A DNA stretch of 64,000 nucleotides from Microvirga sp. BSC39 (GCF_000739015.1 NZ_JPUG01000064.1:62001-126000); one strand, 5' to 3'; numbered from the stretch's first letter, positions 54,804 through 64,000 are shown. Notes: generated by a model from the letters alone, not told the origin. Translations and numbers: made by a program.

Positions 54804-55603
54804 CCACTGCCGTTGAACAGGACGAGGTCGAGTCGTCGCGCGCGCCTCTGATCGAGCATCTCACCGAGCTGCGCTCGCGCCTGATCAAGGCGCTGGTCGC
54901 GTTCGTGGCCATGTTCTTCATCTGCTTCGCCGTGGCGAAGTACATCTACAACGCCCTGGTATGGCCCTACGTCCTGGCGGTCGGCTCACCCGAGAAGGCG
55001 CATCTCGTCTACACCCACGGCCTCGAATACCTGTTCACCCAGATCCAGGTGGCGGCCTTCGGGGCAGGCTTCCTGGCTTTCCCGGTCATCGCCATGCAGG
55101 TGTACAAGTTCGTGGCGCCGGGCCTCTACAAGAACGAGCGCCGGGCCTTCGTGCCCTATCTGGTCGCGACCCCCGTTCTCTTCGCCATCGGGGCGGCCTG
55201 CGTCTATTTCATCGCCATGCCGCTCCTCATGCGCTTCTCCGTGGGCATGCAGCAGCTGGCGACAGAGAGCGGCCCCACCATCGAGTTCCTGCCGAAGGTC
55301 AGCGAGTACCTGTCGCTGATCATGACCCTGATCTTCGCCTTCGGAATCTGCTTCCAGCTGCCGGTGATCCTGACCCTGCTCGCCCGGGCCGGGATCATCG
55401 ATTCGCAATTCCTGAAGGACAAGCGGCGCTACGCCATCGTCATCGTCTTCGTCATTGCGGCTGTTCTCACCCCGCCTGACGTGATCAGCCAGTTCGCCCT
55501 TGCGATCCCCACCCTGCTTCTTTACGAGGCGTCCATCTTCTCCGTCATCATGGTCGAGAAGAAGCGTGCGGAAGCCGAGGCCGCGCGCGCGGCAGAGGAG
55601 TAG
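54800..55603 (+). CDS. tatC: Sec-independent protein translocase TatC
   Basis: 267 residues with six transmembrane helices. Hallmarks are LIEHLTELRSRLIKALVAF (cytoplasmic N-terminus), FAVAKYIYNALVWPY, and PVIAMQVYKFVAPGLYKNERR, with LPKVSEYLSLIMTLIFAFGICFQLPVIL. TatC binds the RR signal. It is followed by serS after 99 nt. The tatABC-serS order is common in alphaproteobacteria. Confidence 0.96.
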   Translation: MTTAVEQDEVESSRAPLIEHLTELRSRLIKALVAFVAMFFICFAVAKYIYNALVWPYVLAVGSPEKAHLVYTHGLEYLFTQIQVAAFGAGFLAFPVIAMQVYKFVAPGLYKNERRAFVPYLVATPVLFAIGAACVYFIAMPLLMRFSVGMQQLATESGPTIEFLPKVSEYLSLIMTLIFAFGICFQLPVILTLLARAGIIDSQFLKDKRRYAIVIVFVIAAVLTPPDVISQFALAIPTLLLYEASIFSVIMVEKKRAEAEAARAAEE

Positions 55604-55702
55604 GGCCAGCGGGTCCTCCCACCGGCCGCCATCCTCGGCGCACGTTGAAGGGGCGGTCTTGTCATCGGGGCGAGGCTGCCTGATGAAGCAGGTCCTCATC
55701 CC

Positions 55703-57064
55703 ATGCACGACATCCGTTCCATCCGCGAGAATCCCGCGGCTTTCGACCGAGGCCTCCGGAACCGGGGCATGGAGCCCTTGTCCTCGCGCCTGATCACCCT
55801 CGACGACCAGCGCAAGAGCGCCATCTCGGCCCTCCAGGCCGCCACCGAGCGCCGCAACGCCATGTCCAAGGAGATCGGCCAGGCCAAGGCGAAGAAGGAC
55901 GAAGCGCGCGCCCAGGAACTGATGGCCGAGGTCGCCCGCATCAAGGAGACGATGCCGGAATTGGAGGAAGCCGAGCGGGTGGCCGAGAAGGCCCTGTTCG
56001 AGGCCCTGGCCGCCATTCCGAACATTCCCAAGCCTGACGTTCCGGTCGGCGCCGACGAGCATGGAAACGTGGAGCGTCACCGCTCCGGCAACCCAAGGAA
56101 CCTAGCCGCCGCCAAGCAGCATTTCGAGATCGGCGAGGCCCTTGGCCTGATGGATTTCGAGACGGCGGCGAAACTCTCCGGTTCGCGCTTCGTCGTACTC
56201 AAAGCCGGCTTGGCGCGCCTGGAGCGGGCGCTCGGCCAGTTCATGATCGACCTTCACACCACCGAGCACGGCTACACCGAAGTGAACCCGCCGCTGCTGG
56301 TGCGCGACGAGGCCATGTTCGGCACCGCGCAGCTGCCGAAGTTCGAGGACGATCAGTTCTGGGCCTTCCCGGGCAATTCGCTCGAGCAGGTCGTCGCCGC
56401 TGCCCTCGAGGGTCAGCCGCAGGACGCGGTCGCCAAGATGATCAAGGATACCCGCTACGGCATGATCCCGACCGCCGAGGTGACGCTCACCAATCTGGTG
56501 CGCGAGCAGATCCTCTCCGAAGAGGAGCTGCCGCTGCGCTTTACCGCGCTCACCCCGAGCTTCCGCGCCGAGGCGGGATCGGCCGGTCGCGACACGCGCG
56601 GCATGATCCGCCAGCACCAGTTCGTGAAGTGCGAACTCGTGTCGATCACCACGCCGGAGACCTCCGCTGACGAGCACGAGCGCATGCTCACCAGCGCCGA
56701 GAACGTGCTGAAGAAACTGGAGCTGCCGTTCCGCACCATGACGCTCTGCACGGGCGACATGGGCTTCTCCTCGACCAAGACCTACGACATCGAGGTCTGG
56801 CTGCCGGGGCAGGGGGCCTACCGCGAGATTTCGAGCTGCTCGGTGTGCTCCGACTTTCAAGCGCGGCGCATGAACGCCCGCTATCGCGCCGCTGGCGAGA
56901 AGCAGCCGCGCTTCGTGCACACCCTCAACGGCTCAGGGCTGGCGGTCGGCCGCACGCTGGTGGCGGTGCTGGAGAACTACCAGAACGAGGACGGCAGCGT
57001 CACGATCCCCTCAGTTCTGCAGCCCTATATGGGCGGTCTCACCCGCATCGAGCGTCAGGGCTAG
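55703..57064 (+). CDS. serS: Seryl-tRNA synthetase
   Basis: 453 residues. The N-terminal coiled coil that contacts tRNA(Ser) spans about residues 30-105. The class II core shows motif 2 ([27 protein letters not shown]) and motif 3 ([28 protein letters not shown]), typical of SerRS. It lies between tatC and surE, with only 3 nt to surE, so co-transcription is likely. Confidence 0.97.
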   Translation: MHDIRSIRENPAAFDRGLRNRGMEPLSSRLITLDDQRKSAISALQAATERRNAMSKEIGQAKAKKDEARAQELMAEVARIKETMPELEEAERVAEKALFEALAAIPNIPKPDVPVGADEHGNVERHRSGNPRNLAAAKQHFEIGEALGLMDFETAAKLSGSRFVVLKAGLARLERALGQFMIDLHTTEHGYTEVNPPLLVRDEAMFGTAQLPKFEDDQFWAFPGNSLEQVVAAALEGQPQDAVAKMIKDTRYGMIPTAEVTLTNLVREQILSEEELPLRFTALTPSFRAEAGSAGRDTRGMIRQHQFVKCELVSITTPETSADEHERMLTSAENVLKKLELPFRTMTLCTGDMGFSSTKTYDIEVWLPGQGAYREISSCSVCSDFQARRMNARYRAAGEKQPRFVHTLNGSGLAVGRTLVAVLENYQNEDGSVTIPSVLQPYMGGLTRIERQG

Positions 57065-57067
57065 AGC

Positions 57068-57829
57068 ATGCGTATTCTCTGCACCAACGACGACGGCATT
57101 CACGCTCCGGGGCTCAAGACCCTGGAGGCCATTGCTCGCGAACTGTCGGACGATGTCTGGGTCGTCGCGCCCGAGACGGATCAGAGCGGCGTCGCCCACT
57201 CGCTCTCCCTCAACGATCCCCTGCGCCTGCGCGAGATCTCCAGCCGGCACTTCGCCGTCAGGGGCACGCCGACGGATTGCGTGATCATGGGCGTGCGCCA
57301 CCTCATGCGGGACGCCAAGCCCGACCTCGTGCTCTCCGGCGTCAATCGCGGGCAGAACGTGGCCGAGGACGTGACCTATTCCGGCACGGTTGCGGGCGCC
57401 ATCGAGGGCACGATCCTCGGCGTTCCGTCCATCGCGCTCTCCCAAGCCTACGGACCAACGACGCGCGATGCGCCGCGCTGGAAATGCGCCGAGCATCACG
57501 GCCCCAGGGTGGTGCGCAGAATTCTTGAGGCCGGCATCGACAAGGGCATCCTCGTCAACGTGAACTTCCCGGATTGCGAGCCGGAGGAAGTCGAGGGCAC
57601 GTCTCTCGTCAACCAGGGCCAGCGCACGCAGGAGCTTCTGCGCCTCGACGAGCGGCGGGACGGGCGCGGCAACCCCTACTTCTGGATCGCCTTCGAGCGG
57701 CGTCCCTTCACGCCCGGCAACGGCACGGATCTCTGGGCCATCGCCAACCGTCGCATCGCCGTCACGCCGCTGCGCATCGACATGACCGACGAGCCGACCC
57801 TGACCCGCTACGCGCAGGCCTTCGGCTGA
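57068..57829 (+). CDS. surE: 5'/3'-nucleotidase SurE
   Basis: 253 residues beginning [22 protein letters not shown], with the metal-binding N-D-D-G motif. [40 protein letters not shown] is the second signature, with the catalytic Asn. It dephosphorylates nucleoside monophosphates and short polyphosphates and is a stationary-phase survival factor. It lies in the order surE-pcm-nlpD also found in E. coli. Confidence 0.96.
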   Translation: MRILCTNDDGIHAPGLKTLEAIARELSDDVWVVAPETDQSGVAHSLSLNDPLRLREISSRHFAVRGTPTDCVIMGVRHLMRDAKPDLVLSGVNRGQNVAEDVTYSGTVAGAIEGTILGVPSIALSQAYGPTTRDAPRWKCAEHHGPRVVRRILEAGIDKGILVNVNFPDCEPEEVEGTSLVNQGQRTQELLRLDERRDGRGNPYFWIAFERRPFTPGNGTDLWAIANRRIAVTPLRIDMTDEPTLTRYAQAFG

Positions 57830-57843
57830 GGAAGCGGGGCGCC

Positions 57844-58530
57844 ATGAACCAGGATCTGCCATACTGGCCCGAGGCGGACGATGCCCGCGGGGAGCAGGCG
57901 GCAATCGGGGCGGCGTCCTTCATCCTGTCCCTACGGGCCAAGGGCATCCGCGACACGGCTCTCCTGCGGGCCATGGAGCTCGTGCCACGCGAGGTCTTCG
58001 CCCCGCGCCGCTTCACCGATCTCGCCCGCACCGACGTCGCCCTCCCGCTGCCCTGCGGCCAGACCATGACCGGCCCCGCGACGGTGGCCGCCATGCTGCT
58101 GGCGCTGGGCGTGCAGCCCGGCCAGCGGGTGCTGGAGGTCGGCACGGGCAGCGGCTATGTGACGGCGCTCCTGGCGCGTTTGGGGGCGGAGGTGACCTCT
58201 GTCGAACGCTTCAACACCCTTGCCGCGGCGGCGGCGCAGCATCTCAAGATCGTCGAGGCCGGCAAGGTCCGTCTTGAGGTGGGCGACGGGCTTGCCGCAC
58301 GGGTGCGGGACAGGTTCGACCGCATTCTGCTGAACGGCGCGCGTCCCGAGCTTCCCGAGGCGCTGATGTCGCTTTTAGGGGCCGGAGGTCGCCTCGTGGG
58401 CGCGCTGACCGTTGAGGGCATGCCCCGCCTCGTGAAGGTCGAGCGCGGCATCGACGGAGAACTGACGCAGAGCCTTGGCGCGTCCTTGCGAATTTCCCCT
58501 CTCGTCACCGGCATTGCGGCGACTCTCTAG
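57844..58530 (+). CDS. pcm: Protein-L-isoaspartate O-methyltransferase
   Basis: 228 residues from the ATG at 57844, 14 nt after surE. Conserved elements are DVALPLPCGQTMTGPATVAAMLLALGVQPGQRVLEVGTGSGYVTALLARLGAEVTSVE (the SAM-binding V-L-E-V-G-T-G-S-G-Y) and DRILLNGARPELPEALMSLLGAGGRLVGAL. It methylates isoaspartyl residues in damaged proteins for repair. The frame continues upstream, but only the part from 57844 is homologous. A palindromic element begins at its stop. Confidence 0.93.
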   Translation: MNQDLPYWPEADDARGEQAAIGAASFILSLRAKGIRDTALLRAMELVPREVFAPRRFTDLARTDVALPLPCGQTMTGPATVAAMLLALGVQPGQRVLEVGTGSGYVTALLARLGAEVTSVERFNTLAAAAAQHLKIVEAGKVRLEVGDGLAARVRDRFDRILLNGARPELPEALMSLLGAGGRLVGALTVEGMPRLVKVERGIDGELTQSLGASLRISPLVTGIAATL

Positions 58531-58642
58531 CGCATCGTGCGGAAAAGTGGGGACCGGTTTTCCGCGCTCAACGATGCGCCAGCCTAGAAATGAGCATCGG
58601 ATCGATCCCAAAAGTGCAAGTCCACTTTTTGGTCCGATGCTC
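58530..58642. repeat. Palindromic element D, copy 2
   Basis: It shares with copy 1 (50000-50110) the hairpin CGCATCGTGCGGAAAAGTGG ... ACGATGCG and the second hairpin GAGCATCGGATCGATCCC ... GGTCCGATGCTC. It starts exactly at the pcm stop codon and precedes nlpD by about 115 nt. Confidence 0.85.
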
Positions 58643-58757
58643 GGCCAAATCGAAATTTTTTCGACAAGGTTACGAGAAAGCGCGCACCATCAACCGTTGC
58701 TTAACCTGAACAGGCTTTTAATCGCTCCATCGAGTTGCGTTCGGTTGGGGTTGAGTG

Positions 58758-59849
58758 ATGCGTTTGCGTGTGAGTTCTGGACATTGGGCTGCGGTGTCTC
58801 GGATCGCTCTGGTGGCTTTGATCGGGAGTGCCGCTGCGGCATGCAGTACCGACAGTGCGCGGTTCGCGGAGAACCCCTTCTCCAATCCTTTCGCGGCCAG
58901 CGAGCGCATGGACTCCGGCGCCTCGGCTCCGTCGCAGCCTCAGGCTTCCCCGTCCTACGCGGCCGCCCCGATGCCGACCGCTTCGGTCCAGGCTCAGTCC
59001 CTGCCGCCGGTGCAGGCCCAGCCCCTGTCGCAGCCCACCCGCATCGCCTCGGCTCCTGCGTCCGCTCAGCCGCGCCCCATGCCGGCCGTTCAGACCGCTT
59101 CAGCTCAAGCGCCTTCCCAGCCCAAGTTCCGCCTCGTCGACACGTCCAAGGTGCCGGCCGCCACGACTCCCGTCGCTGTCGCCGAGCCCGCCAGGCGTGT
59201 TCGCCCCGGCATGACTGCGACGGCGCAGGCCCCAGTCCCCGCCGCTCCGGCGCCTGCCAAGTCGGCTCCGATGCAGGTCGCATCGGCCGTCGATGAGTCT
59301 CTGGTCTCGGCTCCCAAGCCGCTCGTCTCCGCGCCGAAGCCGGTCGTGGAGCAGCCCAAGGTGGCGGCTCTCACCCAGCCCGAGCCTGTGAAAACCGTTG
59401 CACCTGCGGCTCCCGCACCGGCCCCGCAGCCGGAGGTCGCTAAGGCTCCCGCGCCGGAGCCTGAGGCAACCGCCAGCGTGTCGGGTGACTTCCGTTGGCC
59501 CGCCCGCGGCCGCGTCATCGCCGGGTTCGGCGCCAACGGCGGCAACGAGGGCATCAACATCGCAGTCCCCGAGGGAACGCCGGTGAAGGCAACGGAAGCC
59601 GGCACCGTGACCTATGCGGGCAGCGAGGTGAAGGGCTATGGCAACCTCGTCCTGATCAAGCACGAGAACGGCTACGTCTCGGCCTACGCCCATAACGGTT
59701 CGCTCAATGTGAAGCGCGGCGAGCAGGTGAAGCGCGGACAGGTGATCGCGACCTCCGGCCAGACCGGCAACGTGACCTCGCCGCAGCTGCACTTCGAGAT
59801 CCGCAAGGGTGCGCAGCCCGTCGATCCGATGAAGTATCTCGGCGGCTGA
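58758..59849 (+). CDS. nlpD: NlpD-like LytM-domain lipoprotein
   Basis: 363 residues. The N-terminus has a hydrophobic segment ending GSAAAAC, a plausible lipobox with Cys near residue 30, so it is probably a lipoprotein. A Pro/Ala/Gln-rich region (residues 50-240) leads to a C-terminal LytM/M23 domain: GGNEGINIAVPEGTPVKATEAGTVTYAG, YGNLVLIKHENGYVSAYAHNGSL and SPQLHFEIRKGAQPVDPMKYL. In active M23 enzymes the first block has His and Asp at the metal site; here they read Asn/Glu and Asn (N-E-G-I-N), so the domain is probably inactive as a peptidase and, as in E. coli NlpD, may activate amidases. It is preceded by surE and pcm as in E. coli. Confidence 0.88.
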   Translation: MRLRVSSGHWAAVSRIALVALIGSAAAACSTDSARFAENPFSNPFAASERMDSGASAPSQPQASPSYAAAPMPTASVQAQSLPPVQAQPLSQPTRIASAPASAQPRPMPAVQTASAQAPSQPKFRLVDTSKVPAATTPVAVAEPARRVRPGMTATAQAPVPAAPAPAKSAPMQVASAVDESLVSAPKPLVSAPKPVVEQPKVAALTQPEPVKTVAPAAPAPAPQPEVAKAPAPEPEATASVSGDFRWPARGRVIAGFGANGGNEGINIAVPEGTPVKATEAGTVTYAGSEVKGYGNLVLIKHENGYVSAYAHNGSLNVKRGEQVKRGQVIATSGQTGNVTSPQLHFEIRKGAQPVDPMKYLGG

Positions 59850-59899
59850 TCGCGAGAAGAGTTTAGGCCGGATCTCATCTTCGAGGTCGGTCGAATGAG

Positions 59900-59930
59900 G
59901 GGACGGTGGGCTCAGCCACCGTCCCTTTTT
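59900..59930 (+). terminator. Rho-independent terminator after nlpD
   Basis: The 10-bp stem GGGACGGTGG / CCACCGTCCC with a 6-nt loop is followed by five T residues. Confidence 0.92.
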
Positions 59931-59947
59931 CATGCGTGGTGACTCCA

Positions 59948-60048
59948 GTGTCATCCCCGGCGAGCGTCAGCGAGGGAAGGGGATCCACTCACACGCTCAG
60001 TGCTATGGATTCCCTTCCCCTCCGCTGCGCTTCGGCCGGGAATGACAC
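59948..60048. repeat. Palindromic element A, copy 2
   Basis: It runs from GTGTCATCCCCGGCGAGCG to CCGGGAATGACAC with the arms AGGGAAGGGGATCCA and TGGATTCCCTTCCCCT, as in copy 1 (17216-17318). It lies between the nlpD terminator and the convergent DUF815 gene. Confidence 0.85.
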
Positions 60049-60076
60049 GTAGGAAAATGGTCCAGATAGATCTTTT

Positions 60077-60952
60077 TCAGATCGCTTGCCCCAGGCGTCC
60101 TGCCAAGTCCTGAATGAACTGCCAGGCGGTGCGGCCGGAGCGGGCGCCGCGGGTCGTCGCCCATTCAAGCGCCTCCGCGCGGATCGCATCGCGGTCGGCC
60201 TGCAGCCCGAGATGGTCGACATAGCCGAAGACCATGTCGAGATATTCGTCCTGGCTGCACTTGTGAAAGCCGAGCCAGAGGCCGAAACGGTCGGAGAGCG
60301 AGACCTTCTCCTCGATGGCTTCTCCCGGATTGATGGCGGTCGAGCGTTCGTTCTCCATCATGTCGCGGGGCAGGAGATGGCGGCGGTTGGACGTGGCGTA
60401 GAAGATCACGTTGTCGGGACGCCCCTCGATCCCGCCCTCCAGCACCGCCTTGAGCGACTTGTAGGAGGTGTCGTCCGCGTCGAAGGAGAGGTCGTCGCAG
60501 AACACGATGAAGCGGTGCGCGTCGGCCCGCAGCAGGCCCATGAGGTCCGGGAGGGTCTCGATGTCCTCCCGGTGGATTTCGATGAGCTTCAGGGGGCGGG
60601 CATCGCCGGGCCGGGTGTGGTTGATCTCCGCATGGACCGCTTTGACCAGGGACGACTTGCCCATGCCCCGGGCACCCCAGAGCAGGGCGTTGTTGGCCGG
60701 CAGCCCCTTGGCGAAGCGCCCGGTGTTCTCCGCCAGCTGGTCGCGCACCCGGTCGATGCCCCGCAGGAGGCTCATCTCGACCCGGTTCACCTTCGGCACC
60801 GGGGAGAGCCTGCGTCCGGCTGCGTGCCAGACGAAAGCGTCCGCAGCCGTCACATCGGCGTGAGCCGTGCTGGCGGGAGCCAGGCGCTCCAGGGTGTCGG
60901 CGATGCGCGTCAGAAGCGCCAGGGTCTCGGGAGAATTGAGGTCTGCGGGCAT
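60077..60952 (-). CDS. DUF815-family AAA-type ATPase
   Basis: 291 residues from the Met at 60952 (MPADLNSPETLALLTRIADTLE); the frame is open to 61084, but the extension is not conserved-looking. Walker A is LLWGARGMGKSSLVKA (residues 98-113). A Walker B-like FIVFCDDLSFDADD follows, and then NVIFYATSNRRHLLPRDMMENE resembles AAA+ sensor-1 and arginine-finger regions. DUF815 proteins are uncharacterised AAA+-related ATPases often found next to yajC-secDF in alphaproteobacteria. It is divergent from yajC. Confidence 0.9.
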   Translation of the reverse strand: MPADLNSPETLALLTRIADTLERLAPASTAHADVTAADAFVWHAAGRRLSPVPKVNRVEMSLLRGIDRVRDQLAENTGRFAKGLPANNALLWGARGMGKSSLVKAVHAEINHTRPGDARPLKLIEIHREDIETLPDLMGLLRADAHRFIVFCDDLSFDADDTSYKSLKAVLEGGIEGRPDNVIFYATSNRRHLLPRDMMENERSTAINPGEAIEEKVSLSDRFGLWLGFHKCSQDEYLDMVFGYVDHLGLQADRDAIRAEALEWATTRGARSGRTAWQFIQDLAGRLGQAI

Positions 60953-61143
60953 CGGGAACAGGACCATCCAGAGTGGGTGAGGGGATTGCTTAGCGCAGAA
61001 AGCGTCAAAGCGTCCATGGAAGGAGCCTTGGGAAAGGCCTCCAACTTCATTGATTTCGTGGAGTCGATGGGTATAGTCCGCCACGCTTTGTATCCCGTCC
61101 GGCGCGGGTAGGCTCGAAAAGTGCCTGCCACGCGCCTTTATCC

Positions 61144-61488
61144 ATGGAGAGCCGCTTGTTCATTTCACCTGCCTACGCACAAGGGGCCCCCGCGGGGGGC
61201 GGAATGGAGATGATCCTTCAATTCGTCCCGTTCATCCTCATTTTCGTCATCATGTGGTTCCTGATCATCCGGCCCCAGCAGCGCCGGGTGAAGGCTCACC
61301 AGGAGATGATCAAGAACGTGCGCCGCGGCGACACCGTCGTCACCTCCGGCGGCATCATCGGCAAGGTGACCAAGGTGACCGAGGACGCGGCCGACATCGA
61401 GGTCGAGATTGCCGACGGGGTGAAGGTGAAGGTGGCCCGTGCCATGATTTCCGACGTCCGCTCCAAGAGCGAGCCGGTCAAGGCCTGA
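61144..61488 (+). CDS. yajC: Sec translocase accessory subunit YajC
   Basis: 114 residues. A membrane helix (ILQFVPFILIFVIMWFLIIRPQQRRVKAHQEMIKNVRRGDTVVTSGGIIGKV) is the YajC signature, with a small cytoplasmic domain after it. YajC associates with SecDF-YidC. The start ATG at 61144 and a TTG at 61156 (after GGAGAG) are both possible; the latter gives LFISPAYAQ, close to the usual N-terminus. It precedes secD by 85 nt. Confidence 0.94.
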   Translation: MESRLFISPAYAQGAPAGGGMEMILQFVPFILIFVIMWFLIIRPQQRRVKAHQEMIKNVRRGDTVVTSGGIIGKVTKVTEDAADIEVEIADGVKVKVARAMISDVRSKSEPVKA

Positions 61489-61573
61489 TGGGACGAAGCC
61501 GGCCCTCCGCGAGCGGATGGGCCGGTTCGCCGCAGCGCGCTGCGGCAAAAGAGTGTGAAAGGTTGAGCTGACG

Positions 61574-63181
61574 ATGCTGCGCTTCTCAAGACCGAAGATC
61601 ATCGCCACGGTGGGGATCATCCTGATCGGCCTGCTCCTGGCGATTCCGAGCATGATGTCCCGCGAGCAGCGTCAGGCCTACCTGAATGCCATTCCGAGCT
61701 GGGTGCCGTCCTGGCTCGTTCCGACCCGCGCCATCGTGCTGGGCCTCGACCTGCAGGGCGGATCCCACGTTCTGCTCGAGGTCGATGCCCAGGACCTGAT
61801 GCGCACGCAGGTCACGACCCTGCGCGACGACGTCCGCCGCATCCTGCGCGACACCCGCGTCTCGTCCCAGAACGGCATTCAGACGGTTCAGCGCGGCGTG
61901 CAGATCCGCGTGCCGGAGGCCGCCGACCGCGACCGTCTCCTGCCGCGCCTGCGCGAGCTGTCGCAGCCGACCGGCAATGCCATGCTGGGCCAGACAGGCG
62001 GCAATTCCATCGAGATCAACACGACTCCGGACGGCGTGATCACGCTGACCTATACGGAGGTCGGCACCAACGAGCGCGTGCGCCGCGCCGTCGACCAGTC
62101 CATCGAGGTCATCCGCCGCCGCGTGGATTCCACCGGCACTACCGAGCCCAGCATCCAGCGCCAGGGCGCCGACCGCGTGCTCGTCCAGGTTCCAGGTCTT
62201 CAGGATCCGCAGCAGCTGAAGGCGCTGCTCGGCGAGACCGGCAACCTCGAGTTCCGCCTGCTTGCTCAGCAGGGCGCGACCGATGTGGATATGCTGCCGA
62301 TGGAGGATGCCGGCGGCCAGCGCGTTCCGGTCGAGCGCCGGATTATTGCCGAGGGCGGCGATCTGACCGATGCCCAGCCGGCCTTCGATACGCAGACCAA
62401 CCAGCCCATCGTCAATTTCCGCTTCAACATCCGCGGCGCGCAGCGTTTCGGACAGGCGACGACGGAGAACCTCGGGCGTCAGCTCGCCATCGTTCTCGAC
62501 AATCGAGTGATCTCGGCACCGACGATCCAGTCGCCCATCACCGGAGGTTCGGGCCAGATCTCCGGCAGCTTCACGGTCGAGCAGGTGAACAATCTTGCCG
62601 TGCTGCTCCGCTCCGGCGCGCTGCCGGCGAAGCTGACCATCGTCGAGGAGCGCACCGTCGGCCCGGGCCTCGGACGCGACTCCATCGAGGCCGGCAAGAT
62701 GGCCACCTATGTGGCGGCCATCTTCGTGGTCATCTTCATGTTCGCCACCTATGGCCTCTTCGGTCTCTTCGCCAACATCGCGCTTCTCGTCCATGTGGGC
62801 CTCATCTTCGGCCTCATGTCCGTGCTCGAAGCCACGCTGACCCTGCCGGGCATCGCCGGCATCGTGCTCACCATCGGCACGGCGGTCGATTCCAACGTGC
62901 TGATCTACGAGCGCATCCGCGAGGAGGTGCGAGCCGGCCGGTCCATTGTTTCGGGCATTCAGGCGGGTTTCGACCGGGCTTTTGCCACCATCGTGGACTC
63001 CAACAGCACCATGGCCATCGCGGCGGTGATCCTGTTCTTCCTCGGCTCCGGCCCCGTGCGCGGCTTCGCTGTCGTGTTCATCCTCGGCATCCTGACGACG
63101 GTTCTCACCGCCGTGACCCTGACGCGCATGATGATCGCGCTCTGGTATCACTGGATGCGTCCCAAAGCTCTTCCGTTTTAA
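61574..63181 (+). CDS. secD: Protein translocase subunit SecD
   Basis: 535 residues. The first helix is followed by the D1 signature IVLGLDLQGGSHVLLEVD. A periplasmic domain spans residues 60-360, including a FNIRGAQRFGQATTENLG and the SGGSGQISGSF region. Then come six C-terminal helices with the RND-type block VLLRSGALPAKLTIVEERTVGPGLGRDSIEAG and SNVLIYERIREEVRAGRS. It uses the proton gradient to assist Sec export. It is followed by secF after 12 nt. Confidence 0.97.
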   Translation: MLRFSRPKIIATVGIILIGLLLAIPSMMSREQRQAYLNAIPSWVPSWLVPTRAIVLGLDLQGGSHVLLEVDAQDLMRTQVTTLRDDVRRILRDTRVSSQNGIQTVQRGVQIRVPEAADRDRLLPRLRELSQPTGNAMLGQTGGNSIEINTTPDGVITLTYTEVGTNERVRRAVDQSIEVIRRRVDSTGTTEPSIQRQGADRVLVQVPGLQDPQQLKALLGETGNLEFRLLAQQGATDVDMLPMEDAGGQRVPVERRIIAEGGDLTDAQPAFDTQTNQPIVNFRFNIRGAQRFGQATTENLGRQLAIVLDNRVISAPTIQSPITGGSGQISGSFTVEQVNNLAVLLRSGALPAKLTIVEERTVGPGLGRDSIEAGKMATYVAAIFVVIFMFATYGLFGLFANIALLVHVGLIFGLMSVLEATLTLPGIAGIVLTIGTAVDSNVLIYERIREEVRAGRSIVSGIQAGFDRAFATIVDSNSTMAIAAVILFFLGSGPVRGFAVVFILGILTTVLTAVTLTRMMIALWYHWMRPKALPF

Positions 63182-63193
63182 GGAGTGCGTATC

Positions 63194-64000
63194 GTGCGCC
63201 TCGTTCGCCTCTGGCCCGAAAACTCCCATTTCGACTTCATGCGCTTCAGGCGCTACTCGTTCCCGCTGTCGGCCGTCATCTCCATCCTGACGGCGGTGAT
63301 GCTCCTGGCCGGCGGCCTCAACTTCGGCATCGACTTCCAGGGCGGCACGCTCATGGAAATTCAGGCCAGGTCCGGCCGGGCCGATGTGGGCCAGATCCGG
63401 CAGACCGCCCAAAGCTTCGGCTTCGGCGACGTCGAGGTGCAGGAGTTCGGCACGGCCGGCGAAGTCTCGCTGCGCTTCCCCATCCAGGAGGGCGGCGAAG
63501 CCGCGCAGGCCGCCGTGGTGCAGAAGGCGCGCGACACGTTCAGCGCCGAGTACGACTTCCGCCGCGTCGAGACCGTGGGCCCGCGCGTCTCGGGCGAACT
63601 CGTGCAATCCGGCACCATCGGCGTCGTGCTCTCGGTCATCGCGGTGCTGTTCTATCTCTGGTTCCGCTTCGAGCGGGAGCTGGCGATGGCGTCCATTCTC
63701 GGCACGCTCCACGACATCGTGCTCACCATCGGGTTCTTCGTGATCACCGGCCACGAGTTCAACATGACCTCGATCGCCGCGATCCTGACCATCGTGGGCT
63801 ACTCGCTCAACGAAACCGTGGTGGTGTTCGACCGAACCCGCGAGCTGATGCGCCGCTACAAGACGATGCCCGCCGAGGAACTGCTGAACCTGTCGATCAA
63901 CAACACCATGTCCCGCACGATCATGACGGCGACCACGACCGCCCTTTCGCTGCTGGCGCTGGTGCTGTTCGGCGGCCAGGCGATCCAGGGCTTCGCCCAG
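63194..64000 (+). CDS. secF: Protein translocase subunit SecF, 3' end outside the window
   Basis: The first 269 codons from a GTG at 63194, with AAGGAG 8 nt upstream; the frame is open to the last base. It begins VRLVRLWPENSHFDFMRFRR and continues through GGLNFGIDFQGGTLMEIQ (the SecD/F G-x-D-F-x-G-G signature) and the C-terminal SecF block TSIAAILTIVGYSLNETVVVFDRTRELMRRYK. It forms the SecDF complex with the preceding gene and YajC. The C-terminal residues and any downstream genes are not visible. Confidence 0.96.
   Translation, partial: MRLVRLWPENSHFDFMRFRRYSFPLSAVISILTAVMLLAGGLNFGIDFQGGTLMEIQARSGRADVGQIRQTAQSFGFGDVEVQEFGTAGEVSLRFPIQEGGEAAQAAVVQKARDTFSAEYDFRRVETVGPRVSGELVQSGTIGVVLSVIAVLFYLWFRFERELAMASILGTLHDIVLTIGFFVITGHEFNMTSIAAILTIVGYSLNETVVVFDRTRELMRRYKTMPAEELLNLSINNTMSRTIMTATTTALSLLALVLFGGQAIQGFAQ

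Noticed and set aside
61586..63754. A 722-codon open frame on the minus strand opposite secD and secF
   Set aside because: Shadow of secDF; low-complexity composition and no family motifs.

Overview
The window is about 64 kb of GC-rich chromosome from an alphaproteobacterium, most likely Hyphomicrobiales (Rhizobiales) and perhaps a Microvirga/Methylobacterium relative. That placement rests on gene content and order: gatA/gatB, purN-purM, hdaA-ppk-ppx, rnd, aspS, and dgt-argS-SPOR-nagZ-scpAB-tatABC-serS-surE-pcm-nlpD followed by yajC-secD-secF. It also rests on a GTTC-N7-GTTC LexA-type box and on dispersed palindromic intergenic elements. The genus is inference. No tRNA, rRNA, IS, prophage or CRISPR was seen.

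Layout. 1-5.4 kb: end of gatA, three small genes, gatB, an SGNH hydrolase, a GNAT enzyme and a LysE exporter. 5.5-12 kb: small and accessory genes (DUF4345, MFS, two GSTs, GNAT, PsiF-like, DUF2147) and ndk. 12-17 kb: a molybdopterin oxidoreductase, a secreted protein, a cupin, and purN-purM. 17.5-23.7 kb: CDP-alcohol phosphatidyltransferase, AI-2E permease, hdaA, ppk and ppx, tightly packed. 23.8-38.3 kb: a largely accessory block around rnd. It holds a 2OG-Fe(II) oxygenase, a Nudix enzyme, an RTX protein, a double-glycine-leader peptide with its peptidase-ABC exporter and HlyD partner, a WYL-like protein, PhzF, a P-loop kinase, GNAT, DUF2189, a periplasmic Tudor-like protein and DUF4145. 38.3-45.3 kb: aspS, maeB, a large exported protein and erpA. 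45.4-64 kb: a housekeeping series of nucleotide hydrolysis, tRNA charging, cell-wall recycling, chromosome condensation, Tat export, stationary-phase repair (surE-pcm-nlpD) and Sec export; secF runs off the end.

The most interesting locus is 28.49-32.32 kb. A 40-residue peptide (28614-28736) carries a textbook double-glycine leader and a predicted mature peptide of only ten residues. It has its own consensus -35, an operator-like inverted repeat, a strong Shine-Dalgarno sequence and a terminator. It converges on a bacteriocin-type ABC exporter whose C39 peptidase keeps its catalytic residues, preceded by an overlapping HlyD-type adaptor. This looks like a self-contained system for making and secreting a very short peptide.

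Other notable signals are a near-consensus sigma70 promoter abutting a LexA-type box at 37.76-37.81 kb with no recognisable protein downstream; a periplasmic Tudor-like protein whose Shine-Dalgarno sits in a hairpin downstream of two palindromes; and several families of intergenic palindromic repeats, including an apparent nested insertion and a diverged copy with compensatory stem changes.
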